This document shows positions 7,632 to 17,180 of a DNA stretch of 64,000 nucleotides, one piece after another. The DNA is from Chiayiivirga flava (lineage in GTDB: Bacteria > Pseudomonadota > Gammaproteobacteria > Xanthomonadales > Xanthomonadaceae), in assembly GCF_014202825.1 (NCBI RefSeq), contig NZ_JACHHP010000002.1, positions 496,001 through 560,000 on the forward strand, written 5' to 3'. A program made the position numbers and the translations under genes. The notes under the pieces were generated by a model. It was not told where the DNA came from. It was given only the letters and a program-made list of their open reading frames with translations, and ran no database searches. Position 1 is the stretch's first letter, and the number at the start of each line of letters is the position of its first letter.

Positions 7632-10052
7632 TTACTGACAGGCCTCGCAGGATCCGGGGTTTTCGAGCGAGCAGACAACCGCCGCATTGGCCTGCGTCTG
7701 GCTCACCACCGTCGTCTTCGCGATCTTCGTCGCCGGGCGCGAGCGCATGTAGTACGTGGTCTTCAACCCTTTCTTCCACGCGTACATGTACATCGACGAC
7801 AGCGCCCCGATGTTCGGGCTCTCCATGAACAGGTTCAGCGACTGCGACTGATCGATGTACGCCCCGCGATCCGCTGCCATGTCGATCAGCGACCGCATCG
7901 GCAACTCCCACGCCGTGCGATAGATCGCACGCAGCGTCTCCGGCAATTCACCGATGCCCTGCACCGAGCCTTCCGCCAGCTTGATGCGATCCCGCATCTC
8001 CGGCGTCCACTGCCCGAGGCGCTTGAGTTCCTCGACCAGATACTTGTTCACCTGCAGGAAATCGCCCGACAGCGTCTCGCGCTTGAACAGGTTCGACACC
8101 ATCGGCTCGATGCACTCGTAACACCCGGCGATCGACGCAATCGTCGCCGTCGGCGCGATCGCGATCAGCAGCGAGTTGCGCAGGCCGTGCTCGACGATGC
8201 GCGCACGCAAGCTATCCCAGCGCGCCATGTCCGACGGCGCCACGTTCCACGCTTCGAACTGGAACTCGCCGGTGGACGAGCGCGTGTCGCCGAACGCCGG
8301 CAACGCGCCGCGCTCGCGCGCCAGTTCGTTCGACGTCACCAGCGCGTGGAAGTAAATCTCTTCCGAGATCTTCGCCGACATCGCACGCGCTTCCGCGCTG
8401 TCGAACGGCAGGCGCAGGCGGAAGAACACGTCCTGCAATCCCATGAGACCGAGCCCCACCGGCCGCCAGCGCAGATTGCTCGCGCGCGTCGATTCGATCG
8501 GGTAGTAGTTGAGGTCGATCACGCGATCGAGCTGACGCACCGCGATGCGCACGGTCTCGGCGAGCTTGTCGAAATCGAAGACGCCATCGACCAGGTGCTG
8601 GCCGAGGTTGATCGAACCGAGGTTGCACACCGCCGTCTCGCCCTGCGAATTGATCTCCAGGATCTCGGTGCACAGGTTCGACAGGTGCACCACGTTCTCG
8701 GCCTTGAGCGTCTGGTTGCAGCCGCGGTTGGACTTGTCCTTGAACGTCATCCAGCCGTTGCCGGTCTGCGCCAGCGTGCGCATCATGCGGGCGTAGAGGT
8801 CACGCGCCTTCATCTGCTTCACCGCGAGGCCGGACGCTTCCGCCTGCTCGTAGGCGCGCTCGAAGGCCTCGCCCCAGCGGTCGGTGAAATGCGGCACCGC
8901 GTGCGGATCGAACAGCGACCACATCGCATCGGCTTCGACGCGACGCATGAAGAGGTCGGGAATCCAGTTGGCGAGGTTGAGGTTGTGCGTGCGGCGCGCC
9001 TCGTCGCCGGTGTTGTCGCGCAGTTCGAGGAATTCCTCGATGTCCGCGTGCCAGGGTTCGAGGTAGACGCAGGCCGCGCCCTTGCGCTTGCCGCCCTGGT
9101 TCACCGCGGCCACGCTCGAATCGAGCGTTTTCAGCCACGGCACGATGCCGTTGCTGTGTCCGTTGGTGGAACGGATCAGCGAGCCGCGCGAGCGCACGCG
9201 CGTGTACGAGAGGCCGATGCCGCCCGAGAACTTCGACAGCATCGCCACGTCGGCGTAGCGCCTGTAGATCGACTCCAGCGTGTCTTCCGGCGAATCGAGC
9301 AGGAAACACGAGGACAGCTGCTCGTGCGTGGTGCCGCTGTTGAACAGCGTCGGCGAGCTCGGCAGGTAGTCGAGGTTGGCCATCAGGCGGTAGAGCTCGA
9401 GCGCGTCGGACACGTCTTCGGTCAGTGCGCAGGCGATGCGCAGGAAGAACTGCTGCGGGGTTTCGATGACGAAGCGTTCGGTCGGGTGGCGCAAGAGATA
9501 GCGGTCGTACAGCGTGCGCAGGCCGAAGTAGTCGAAGCGGCGATCGAGGTTGGGATCGAGCGCGTCGTTGAGCTTGCGTGCGTTGGTCTGCACGAAGGCG
9601 AGCAGGCGTTCGTTGATCAGGCCCACGGCGTGGCCGCGCGCCACCGACTGCGAAAACGCGTGGATTTCCTGCCCGCGCACTTCCTTGTCGATGACGGACG
9701 CGAGGATGCGCGCGGCGAGGCGGCCGTATTCGGGCTCCTCGGCGGTGAGCATGGCGGCGGTGCGGATCGAGAGCTGGTCGAGCTCGTTCGTGGTGGCGCC
9801 GTCGTAGAGACCGGAGATGGTGCGCGTGGCGACGCGCATCGGATCGACGGCGTAGAGGCCGTCGGCGGCGCGCTGCACGGCGCGCACGATCTTGTTGAGG
9901 TCCACCGGTTCGCGGCGGCCGCTGCGCTTGGTGACGGTCATGGCGCCGGCGCTGTGCGGCGGGGTGAGGGCGAAGCTGGCGTTGCTGTCGCTGCGCGTGG
10001 CGCTGTCGCGCACGGCGTCGATGCCGGCCTCGGCGGTGTCGGTGTGCTGCAT
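7632..10052 (-). CDS. nrdA: Class Ia ribonucleoside-diphosphate reductase, alpha subunit
   Basis: 806 residues from the ATG at 10052, chosen because GAGGGAG stands at ribosome-binding distance; the open frame continues upstream to 10160 without similarity. An ATP-cone-like region (VTKRSGRREPVDLNKIVRA) covers residues ~30-120. The catalytic barrel follows, with NLCTEI, ETAVCNLGSINL and the radical-transfer tyrosines near the C-terminus (KTTYYMRSR). The tail SCEACQ holds the cysteine pair that is re-reduced by thioredoxin or glutaredoxin. With NrdB it makes dNTP precursors in aerobic cells. A cobalamin riboswitch and terminator precede it, implying repression when vitamin B12 is available. Confidence 0.95.
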   Translation of the reverse strand: MQHTDTAEAGIDAVRDSATRSDSNASFALTPPHSAGAMTVTKRSGRREPVDLNKIVRAVQRAADGLYAVDPMRVATRTISGLYDGATTNELDQLSIRTAAMLTAEEPEYGRLAARILASVIDKEVRGQEIHAFSQSVARGHAVGLINERLLAFVQTNARKLNDALDPNLDRRFDYFGLRTLYDRYLLRHPTERFVIETPQQFFLRIACALTEDVSDALELYRLMANLDYLPSSPTLFNSGTTHEQLSSCFLLDSPEDTLESIYRRYADVAMLSKFSGGIGLSYTRVRSRGSLIRSTNGHSNGIVPWLKTLDSSVAAVNQGGKRKGAACVYLEPWHADIEEFLELRDNTGDEARRTHNLNLANWIPDLFMRRVEADAMWSLFDPHAVPHFTDRWGEAFERAYEQAEASGLAVKQMKARDLYARMMRTLAQTGNGWMTFKDKSNRGCNQTLKAENVVHLSNLCTEILEINSQGETAVCNLGSINLGQHLVDGVFDFDKLAETVRIAVRQLDRVIDLNYYPIESTRASNLRWRPVGLGLMGLQDVFFRLRLPFDSAEARAMSAKISEEIYFHALVTSNELARERGALPAFGDTRSSTGEFQFEAWNVAPSDMARWDSLRARIVEHGLRNSLLIAIAPTATIASIAGCYECIEPMVSNLFKRETLSGDFLQVNKYLVEELKRLGQWTPEMRDRIKLAEGSVQGIGELPETLRAIYRTAWELPMRSLIDMAADRGAYIDQSQSLNLFMESPNIGALSSMYMYAWKKGLKTTYYMRSRPATKIAKTTVVSQTQANAAVVCSLENPGSCEACQ

Positions 10053-10215
10053 GGATCGGTCTCCCTCGAAGCGCACGTCGCCGCGCGCCTCCCGCGAGAC
10101 GCGACGCCACGGGAACACGACCGCGCACGACGCCGCGCGGAGCGGCATCGCTGCGGCCACGCCCCCGCGGGCGTGCAGTCACGGGAAGGTGCTCGCGGGA
10201 TGTCGCACCGCCTGA

Positions 10216-10250
10216 GAAAAAGGCGGCACGATGCCGCGCACGGCATCGTG
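10216..10250 (-). terminator. Intrinsic terminator (attenuator) downstream of the riboswitch
   Basis: On the minus strand a 10-bp perfect stem CACGATGCCG/CGGCATCGTG with a four-base loop (10227-10250) is followed by CCGCC and then five T (10221-10217). It lies between the cobalamin aptamer and the nrdA start. The five-base gap before the U-tract is slightly long, so efficiency is uncertain. Confidence 0.6.
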
Positions 10251-10317
10251 TCGACATCCGGCCGTCTTCCCTCCGAAGACTGCGCAGGCCGGCACCGCGC
10301 GGTGTGCTTCGCGCGGC

Positions 10318-10511
10318 GTGTCGGCAGGTCTTCGGGCTCGGGACTGGTGGCCTCGTCTCCACACCTACTGGCCGTCGCTTCCCGGGACGCTTCTGGCGTT
10401 CCCAGTGCTATGACGGCGGTCGTTTCCCATACCGCTGCGGGGCAGCGCCGGATTCGCACCGGCTTCCCTCTTGCGCCCGACCGTGGCCGGGCACCGACGG
10501 GCACAAGCTAT
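10318..10511 (-). promoter_or_regulatory. Cobalamin riboswitch upstream of nrdA
   Basis: Read on the minus strand, the leader contains the conserved core GGTGCGAATCCGGCGCTGCC (10460-10441) followed by CCGCAGCGGT. About 100 bases later comes the 3' conserved block CCCGAGCCCGAAGACCTGCC. These are the diagnostic aptamer elements of B12 riboswitches. The aptamer ends ~265 bases before the nrdA start, with a terminator in between, so adenosylcobalamin binding would stop transcription. This is the known logic where a cell also owns a B12-dependent class II reductase. Confidence 0.92.
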
Positions 10512-10559
10512 AGGGTTTTCAAGACGGGGGCAAGCCTAGGGGTTGTGGTTGGGAGCCAC

Positions 10560-10660
10560 ATGCCTGTTCCGGCAGACGCCGGGCACCGGGCATCGCGGTG
10601 CGCCACGCGTTGCCGGGAGAGCGCACGCCGCTGGGTCCCGGCTTCCGCCGGGACGACGGT
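10560..10660. repeat. Family A palindromic repeat, one intact and one degenerate arm
   Basis: The intact arm 10622-10660 reads CGCACGCCGCTGGGTCCCGG and onwards to GGACGACGG. The facing arm near 10566-10590 (CCGGCAGACGCCGGGCACC) is heavily diverged. The intact arm touches the stop codon of the broken desaturase gene (10660-10662). Confidence 0.7.
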
Positions 10661-11445
10661 CAGCGCGGTTCGGCGCGTGGTCCGGCCGCATCTGCACGCG
10701 GCCTGCGCGGGCTCGCGCGCGACGGTTCATCGTCGCGCAGTGCGCTGCGGAACAGGCGGTCGGGCCAGGCGGCGAGGAAGCCGTAATTGCCGTGATAGCG
10801 CGTGTGGTGCAGGTGGTGGCGGCGACTTGCGCCCTGCAGGCCGGGCGGCTTTTCGCGGGCGGAAAATTCGTAGTTCGAATGGCCGAGGTTGTTGATGACG
10901 ATGCTGAAGAGCGGCAGCAGTGCCAGTGCGGTGAAACTGAAGTCGTGCAGCAGCATCGGAATCAGCGGCACGCTGCCGAGCAGTAGCGCCTCCACCGGAT
11001 GGAAGCTGTAGGTGGACCACGGCGTGGTGACGAGCGAGCGGTGGTGCGGCACGTGGAAGCGGCGCAACGGACGCGTGTGCAGGGCGCGGTGGCTGGCGTA
11101 GAAGTGCAGTTCGTTCCACAGCGCGAGCACGCCCAGTTCCAGCACGATGCGCCACCACGCCGGATACTACGCCACGCGCGCCCAGCCGAGCCTGAGGACA
11201 CTCCACGGCACGACGAGGCCGACGCCGAAGATGACGATGGAGATCAGCGACAGGCGCAGTTCGCGACGACGTTGTGCGGCCGGCACCCGGCGCGGATCGA
11301 TGCGCCGGCCGTAGCGCAGTGCGGGCAGCACGTGCCGCGTCAGCAGCACGGCGATGCCGCCGACACCGAAATACAGCAGCGCGAAATACAGCACGCCGCC
11401 GAGCATCACGGTGGCGGCCGGCAGGTCGATCAGGGTCTGGTTCAC
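10660..11445 (-). pseudogene. Sterol desaturase/fatty-acid hydroxylase family gene interrupted by an in-frame amber codon
   Basis: The frame from the GTG at 11445 encodes an N-terminal membrane region (TVMLGGVLYFALLYFGVGG, then LSLISIVIFGVGLVV) and stops at a TAG (11169-11167). The same frame continues without further interruption to 10660. The distal part carries the histidine clusters of PF04116: NELHFYASHRALH, HVPHHRS and RHHLHHTRYHGNYGF, which bind a di-iron centre. The complete protein would be ~261 residues. No frameshift is needed to join the halves; one base substitution explains the break. A GTG at 11145 could in principle restart translation of the catalytic half, but without the first membrane helices. 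Confidence 0.8.
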
Positions 11446-11583
11446 GCGGGCAGTCGCGCTGTCGCTGGCATCGGCCGAGCATACCCGTGCCGGGGATCGG
11501 CGGGGCACCGAACACGTCGCATCGGCACGGCATTGTTGGCAGACTGCGGTGTGCGGCGCCGGGCCGCGGTGGGGAACGGAACG

Positions 11584-14529
11584 ATGGGAACGGGTTGGAA
11601 ACGGGTGGCGTTGGCCATTGCGCTGGCCGGCGCGACGGCGTCCGCGCCGACGCGCGCGCACGGCGACGATGTGCAGGTGGTGCGGGCGTGGTTCGACGAT
11701 GCGCACAAGGTCGACGCCGTGGCGCCGCTGCTCGGCCATGCGCAGGTCGATCGTGCGAAGGGCCTGCTGCGCACCGAGGCCGATCCGTGGCTGCGCGCGC
11801 AGCTGATCGCGGCCGGGTTCCGGGTGGAGCTCGATCGCGCGGCGAGCGACACGCTGCAGCGCACCGCCGCGGCCTTTTCCGCGGCCACGTCCGGTGCGCG
11901 CGCGATCCCCGGATTCGCGTGTTACCGCACCGTCGAAGAAGCGCAGGATCGGCTCGACGATCTCGCGTCCACGCACCCGCAGTTGCTGCAGATGGTGGAC
12001 ATCGGCCCGAGCTGGCAGTGGCAGCAGGGCAGCGGTGGGTATCGCCTTCGCGTGGCGCGCGCGACCAACAGCGCGATTCCCGGGCCGAAGCCGGCGCTGT
12101 TCGTCATCGGGTCAATCCATGCGCGCGAGTACACGCCGGCCGAACTGTTGCTGCGCTTCGTCGAGGATCTGGTCGAAGGCTACGGCAGCGATGCCGATGC
12201 CACGTGGATCCTCGACCACCACGAGGTGCACGTGCTGGTGCACGCCAACCCCGACGGCCGCAAGCGTGCCGAAGCCGGCGCGCTGTGGCGCAAGAACACC
12301 AACAGCGCGTACTGCGCGACAGCCTCGCAGCAGGGCATCGACCTGAACCGCAATTTTCCATTCGCGTGGAACAGCGCGCCGGGCGGATCGAGCGGCGTGC
12401 CGTGCCAGGACACGTACCGCGGTCCGAGCGGCGGTTCGGAACCGGAAACCGAGGCGATCGCCGCGTACGCCACGCAGTTGTTCGGCGACCACCGCGGCCC
12501 GTTGCTGACCGATCCGGCGCCGGACGACACGCCGGGCATCTTCATGGACATCCACAGCTATTCGCAGCTGGTGCTGTGGCCCTGGGGCTTCACCGAAGAT
12601 CCGGCGCCGAACGGCACCGCGCTGGCGGTGCTCGGTCGCCGCCTCGCCGCGTTCAATGGCTACACCGCGCAGGCGGCAATCGGCCTGTACGCCACCGACG
12701 GCACCACCGACGACTACACCTACGGCGAGCTCGGCGTCGCGAGCTACGCGTTCGAGCTCGGCACCGACTTCTTCCAGGACTGCCAGACCTTCGAGAACGC
12801 CATCGAACCGACCAACCGTGCCGCGCTGCGTTACGCCGCGCGCGTGCTGCGCGCGCCGTACGTGTTGCCGGCAGGTCCTGACACGACGCAGGTGCGGGCC
12901 GAGCCCGATCTGATCCTCGCCGGCGACGCGGCCACCGTGGTCGCGCAACTGGACGATGCGCGCCAGCAGACCGGCACGCCGCCGTTTTCCGGCCCGGTGC
13001 CGGCGGTGCAGCCGATCGCGAGCGCTGCCGCCTATCTCACGCCGCCGTGGCTGCCCGGCGCCACGGCGCAGCCGCTGCAGGCCGCGGACGGCAGCTTCGA
13101 CACGCCGGTCGAAGCCGCCACGGGTGCGATCGACAGCGGCGCGCTCGCGCCGGGACGCCATCTGGTCTACGTGCAGGCGCGCGACAGCAGCGGCGCCGAC
13201 GGCCCGGTGGGCGCGGCCTTCGTCGAGGTGGTGGCGCCGGAGGACGCGGCCAGCATCGCCGGCACCGTCACCGACATCGTCAGCGGCGCGCCGCTCGTGG
13301 CACGCGTCGAGATCGGACCGTGGCAGACCACCACCGCGGCCGACGGCGGCTACGCGCGCGTGCTGCGCGCCGGCAGCTGGCCGATGCAGGTGTCCGCGCC
13401 CGGGTTCGAGACCGCGCTGGAGCCGGCGCTTGCCGTCGCTGCCGGCGATGCGCTGACGCGCGACGTGGCGCTGTACCGAACGTGCGCGGTGCTCGACGAT
13501 CCGGTGGAACCCGCCGCCGTCTCGCCGTTCACGCCGCAGGCGCCGTGGCAGAAACGCGCCGGCGCGGGCCAGGACGGCGGCGCGGCATGGCTGCAGAGCG
13601 CGTCGGGCGACTACGCCAACAACCTCGACATCGCGCTCGCGAGCGCGACGCTCGACCTGTCCGGATACAGCTCAGTGTCGCTGCGCTTCGACCAGCGCTG
13701 CAACACCGAGGCGGACTGGGACTACGGCATCGTGGAGGTCAGCGGCAACGGCGGCGGCAGCTGGAGCGAAGTGTTCCGCTGCGACGGCGAAACCCAGTGG
13801 CGCACGGTGGAATTGCCGTTGCCGCAACTCGACGGCGCGGCGAACGCGCGCGTGCGCTTCCGCTTCACCTCCGACACGGCGGTGCGGGCGCCGGGGTGGG
13901 CGGTGGACAATGTCGTGCTGTCGGCCGGCGGCGCGGAGTGCCGCGCGGGGCAGCAGCCGCCGGTGTCCATCGATGCGTTCGACGCGACGCCCGCGCAGAT
14001 CGTTGCCGGGGACATCGCCACGCTGGCATGGACCACGCGACACGCGACCGCGTGCAGCATCGCGAACAGTTCCGACGCTTCGGTGCACACCATCGCGGCG
14101 CCGGATCTGGCGTCGGGAACCTTCGCCGTTTCGCCGGCGCAGGACGTGATCTACACGCTGTCGTGCGATGGCGCAGACGGACCGGTGACGGCGGAGACCT
14201 TGGTGATCGTCACGTCGCCGCCGCCGGTGGCCATCCTGGAGTTTGTCGCGATGCCGCCAACGGTTGCCCAGGGCGAGGGCAGCACGCTGGCATGGACGAC
14301 GGAGAATGCAACGGCATGCAGCATCGTCGCTGACGATGGCGGTGCGCCGTACGTGGTGGCATCGGAGGATCTGGCGGAAGGTTCGCTGCTGGTGGAGCCG
14401 GAGGTCGATGTCGCGTACACGCTGTCGTGTGACGGTGAGGGCGGGCCGGTAACGGCGTTGGCGGCGGTCACGGTGATGCCACCGTTGCCGCCGGCGGTCT
14501 TCGACGATGGGTTCGAGACCGCGCCCTAG
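11584..14529 (+). CDS. Secreted M14-family zinc carboxypeptidase with C-terminal accessory domains
   Basis: 981 residues. A signal peptide (WKRVALAIALAGATASAPTRA) precedes a short propeptide-like region. The M14 domain is about residues 115-430: zinc ligands in IGSIHAREYTPAEL and MDIHSYSQL, substrate-binding LNRNFPF, and the catalytic glutamate in FELGTDFF. After it come a carboxypeptidase regulatory-like domain (~555-630), a jelly-roll-like module (~640-780, DYGIVEVSGNGGGSW) and two Ig-like repeats (~790-970), each with the pattern LAWTT..ATACSI. The protein ends VFDDGFETAP, resembling the DGFE-type tails of many exported proteins in this order. It should be exported and digest peptides outside the cell. 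It stands alone. Confidence 0.9.
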   Translation: MGTGWKRVALAIALAGATASAPTRAHGDDVQVVRAWFDDAHKVDAVAPLLGHAQVDRAKGLLRTEADPWLRAQLIAAGFRVELDRAASDTLQRTAAAFSAATSGARAIPGFACYRTVEEAQDRLDDLASTHPQLLQMVDIGPSWQWQQGSGGYRLRVARATNSAIPGPKPALFVIGSIHAREYTPAELLLRFVEDLVEGYGSDADATWILDHHEVHVLVHANPDGRKRAEAGALWRKNTNSAYCATASQQGIDLNRNFPFAWNSAPGGSSGVPCQDTYRGPSGGSEPETEAIAAYATQLFGDHRGPLLTDPAPDDTPGIFMDIHSYSQLVLWPWGFTEDPAPNGTALAVLGRRLAAFNGYTAQAAIGLYATDGTTDDYTYGELGVASYAFELGTDFFQDCQTFENAIEPTNRAALRYAARVLRAPYVLPAGPDTTQVRAEPDLILAGDAATVVAQLDDARQQTGTPPFSGPVPAVQPIASAAAYLTPPWLPGATAQPLQAADGSFDTPVEAATGAIDSGALAPGRHLVYVQARDSSGADGPVGAAFVEVVAPEDAASIAGTVTDIVSGAPLVARVEIGPWQTTTAADGGYARVLRAGSWPMQVSAPGFETALEPALAVAAGDALTRDVALYRTCAVLDDPVEPAAVSPFTPQAPWQKRAGAGQDGGAAWLQSASGDYANNLDIALASATLDLSGYSSVSLRFDQRCNTEADWDYGIVEVSGNGGGSWSEVFRCDGETQWRTVELPLPQLDGAANARVRFRFTSDTAVRAPGWAVDNVVLSAGGAECRAGQQPPVSIDAFDATPAQIVAGDIATLAWTTRHATACSIANSSDASVHTIAAPDLASGTFAVSPAQDVIYTLSCDGADGPVTAETLVIVTSPPPVAILEFVAMPPTVAQGEGSTLAWTTENATACSIVADDGGAPYVVASEDLAEGSLLVEPEVDVAYTLSCDGEGGPVTALAAVTVMPPLPPAVFDDGFETAP

Positions 14530-14548
14530 CCGACCCATCCGTTCGTAC

Positions 14549-14765
14549 TGAGCCCCTCTCCCCGGGGGAGAGGGGTTGGGGAGAGGGTTCGGGAACCGAC
14601 GCCGTGTCTACGCGCCGCGGTTCGATAAGTGGTATTGCGTAGTGCCCGACATCGCCTCGTACAACACCGTCCGCAACCGCAAGATTCGCGCGCTTGGCTT
14701 CGTCCGGACCCTCATCCGCCTTTCGGGCACCTTCTCCCGCAGGGAGAAGGGCAAGCGCAGAAACG
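14549..14765. repeat. Family B palindromic repeats (CTTCTCCC...GGGAGAAG type)
   Basis: The intergenic stretch between the carboxypeptidase and the ABC gene holds CCCCTCTCCCCGGGGGAGAG (14553-14572) with a trailing GGTTGGGGAGAGGG, and a second copy around 14708-14755 with CACCTTCTCCCGCAGGGAGA. The hairpins could act as bidirectional transcription stops. I see no gene in the remaining sequence. Confidence 0.6.
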
Positions 14766-14801
14766 TCTCGTTGCACCGCTCGCCGCGAAGGCCGATTCGC
14801 G

Positions 14802-16553
14802 TCAGCCCGCCTGCCCCGTCTGCAGCCGCCACAGCGCGGCGTAGGCACCGTCACGCGCGAGCAACGCGTCGTGCGTGCCGGATTCGACGATGCGGCCGGC
14901 GTCCATCACGTGGATGGCGTCGGCGTGCCGCACGGTCGAGAGGCGATGCGCGACGACCAGCGTGGTGCGGTCGCGCGCGGCCTCGCGCAGGGCGGTCTGG
15001 ATGGCGGCTTCGGTTTCGTTGTCGACCGCGCTGGTGGCCTCGTCCAGCACGAGGATGGCCGGGTCGCGGTACAGCGCGCGCGCGATCGCGATGCGTTGGC
15101 GCTGGCCGCCCGAGAGGCGGCTGCCGCGTTCGCCGACCTCGCTGGCGTAGCCGGCCGGCAGCGCGGCGATGAAGCCGTGCGCCTGTGCGGCACGTGCGGC
15201 CGCTTCGATGCGTGCCGCGTCCGGCGCGCTGTCGCCGTACGCGATGTTGTCGGCGATGCTGCCGTCGGTGAGGAACGGGTCCTGCGCCACGTAGCCGATG
15301 TGGCGACGCAGCTCGCGCGGCGCGATGTCGGCCACGTCCGTGCCGTCGACGCGCACGCGTCCGCCCGCCGGCCGCACGAAGCCGAGCAGCAGTTTCAGCA
15401 GGCTGGTCTTGCCGCCGCCGGTGCCGCCGACGAGTGCGTGCGTCTCGCCGGCCGGCACCTGCAGCGACACGCCGTGCAGCACGTGCCGGTCATCGTAGGC
15501 CACGACCACGTGTTCGAAGTCCACCGCGCCGCGCACCGGCGCCGGCAAGATGCCGGTGGGCTGCGGCGGCAGCGGCGCTTCGAGCAGGTCCATCACGCGG
15601 TTCACCGAGGCCATCGCGCGCTGGTAGAGATCGGTCATGTCGGCGAGCCGCGTCAGCGGCCAAAGCAGGCGCTGGGTGAGATAGACCAGTGCCGAGTACG
15701 TGCCGACGCCCAGATCGCCGTTGAGCGTCTTCCAGCCGCCGTACAGCAGCGTCGCGACAAACCCCACCAGCACCGCGAGTCGGATCACCGGCGTGATCGC
15801 GGCGGCGAAGCGGATGGCGTCCGCGTTGCGCGCGCGGTAGCCGTCGGACGCGCGCCGCACGTGTTCGGTCTCGAAGGTTTCCGCGGTGTAGGCCTGGATC
15901 GTCGCCATGCCGGCGAGATTGTTGTTGAGCCGGTTCGACACCGTGGCCGCGGCCTCGCGCGCGGCGGCGTAGCGCGGTGCGAGCTTCTTCTGGAACCAGA
16001 ACGCGCCGACCAGGATCAGCGGGATCGGCAGGAACGCAAGCGCGGCCAGATCCGCGGTGAGCACGAAAAACACGCCGCCGACGAGCAGCGACGAAACGAA
16101 CACCTGCACCAGATCGTTGGCGCCGGTGTTGAGGAAGCGTTCCACCTGATGCACGTCCTCGTTCATCACGGCCATCAGCCGCCCGCTGCGCGCGTCGGTG
16201 ACGAAATCCGGCGGCAATGCCTGCACATGGCCGTAGGCGGCCTGACGCAACTCATGTTGCAGGTCCTGCGCGAGGCGTCGCCATTTCACCGCGTACAGGT
16301 ATTCGAACAGCGATTCGAGCAGCCACACGACGATGGTGATGCCGGTGAGCCAGACGAGCTGCTGCAGCGGATCGGCGATGCCGAGTTTGGCCATGAACGA
16401 ATCGCGCCGGTTGACCACGATGTCCACCGCCACGCCGATCAGCATTTCCGGCAGCACGTCGAAGATCTTGTTGAGCACCGAGTACAGCGTGGCCAGCCAC
16501 GCGTCGCCGCGGTACGGACGGGCATAACCGAAGAGGCGGCGGAGCGGATGCAT
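14802..16553 (-). CDS. ABC exporter, fused permease and ATPase (MsbA-like)
   Basis: 583 residues. The N-terminal ~330 form a type 1 exporter membrane domain with about six helices (for example [20 protein letters not shown], and [17 protein letters not shown]). The nucleotide-binding domain shows Walker [10 protein letters not shown], signature LSGGQRQR, Walker [13 protein letters not shown] and the H-loop VAHRLST. It works as a homodimer, or with a half-transporter not present here, to export lipid or drug-like molecules from the inner membrane. The substrate cannot be told from sequence. It is divergent from rluE with a 70-bp gap. Confidence 0.9.
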   Translation of the reverse strand: MHPLRRLFGYARPYRGDAWLATLYSVLNKIFDVLPEMLIGVAVDIVVNRRDSFMAKLGIADPLQQLVWLTGITIVVWLLESLFEYLYAVKWRRLAQDLQHELRQAAYGHVQALPPDFVTDARSGRLMAVMNEDVHQVERFLNTGANDLVQVFVSSLLVGGVFFVLTADLAALAFLPIPLILVGAFWFQKKLAPRYAAAREAAATVSNRLNNNLAGMATIQAYTAETFETEHVRRASDGYRARNADAIRFAAAITPVIRLAVLVGFVATLLYGGWKTLNGDLGVGTYSALVYLTQRLLWPLTRLADMTDLYQRAMASVNRVMDLLEAPLPPQPTGILPAPVRGAVDFEHVVVAYDDRHVLHGVSLQVPAGETHALVGGTGGGKTSLLKLLLGFVRPAGGRVRVDGTDVADIAPRELRRHIGYVAQDPFLTDGSIADNIAYGDSAPDAARIEAAARAAQAHGFIAALPAGYASEVGERGSRLSGGQRQRIAIARALYRDPAILVLDEATSAVDNETEAAIQTALREAARDRTTLVVAHRLSTVRHADAIHVMDAGRIVESGTHDALLARDGAYAALWRLQTGQAG

Positions 16554-16623
16554 GGGTCACCGTGACGTTGCGATCGGCCATTGTCGCATCGTGTCGTGCG
16601 CGTCCGGCGGCTATGCTGCCGCG

Positions 16624-17160
16624 ATGCTGATCGTGTTCAACAAGCCCTGCAACGTGCTGTGCCAGTTCACCGACCGCAGCGTGCCGCCGCGCCGCACGCT
16701 GGCCGAGTTCGGACTGCCGCCGGACGTGTACGCGGCCGGGCGGCTCGACTTCGATTCCGAGGGCCTGCTGCTGCTCACCGACGACGGCGCGCTCGCGCAC
16801 CGTCTCACCGATCCGCGCCACAAGGAACCCAAGACGTACCTGGCGCAGGTGGAAGGCGTGATCGACGACGCTGCGCTGCAGCGGCTGCGCGACGGCGTGA
16901 CCCTGAACGACGGCCCGACGCGCCCTGCGCAGGCGCGCGCGATCGATGCGCCGCACTGGCTGTGGCCGCGCGATCCGCCGGTGCGTTTCCGCAAGTCGGT
17001 GCCGGACGCGTGGCTGGAGCTGACCCTCCGCGAAGGCCGCAATCGCCAGGTGCGACGCATGACCGCGGCGGTGGGACTGCCGACCTTGCGGCTGGTGCGC
17101 GTGGCGCTGGGCACGCAGCGGCTGGACGGGCTCGCGCCGGGGCAGTGGCGCGTGGTCTGA
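16624..17160 (+). CDS. rluE: 23S rRNA pseudouridine(2457) synthase
   Basis: 178 residues from the ATG at 16624. The RsuA/RluE family signature [14 protein letters not shown] contains the catalytic aspartate (residue 42). The C-terminal [20 protein letters not shown] is the second family motif. There is no N-terminal S4 domain, which separates RluE-type enzymes from RsuA and RluB. It should convert U2457 of 23S rRNA (E. coli numbering) to pseudouridine. The upstream open frame to 16552 is not supported by similarity. Confidence 0.88.
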   Translation: MLIVFNKPCNVLCQFTDRSVPPRRTLAEFGLPPDVYAAGRLDFDSEGLLLLTDDGALAHRLTDPRHKEPKTYLAQVEGVIDDAALQRLRDGVTLNDGPTRPAQARAIDAPHWLWPRDPPVRFRKSVPDAWLELTLREGRNRQVRRMTAAVGLPTLRLVRVALGTQRLDGLAPGQWRVV

Positions 17161-17180
17161 CGTCGCCGCGCGCGGCGGGA

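Noticed and set aside
4160-10895. Very long plus-strand frames opposite dctA, nrdB and nrdA
   Set aside because: Same GC-driven shadow effect; they run through intergenic repeats and the riboswitch without any sign of protein-level constraint.
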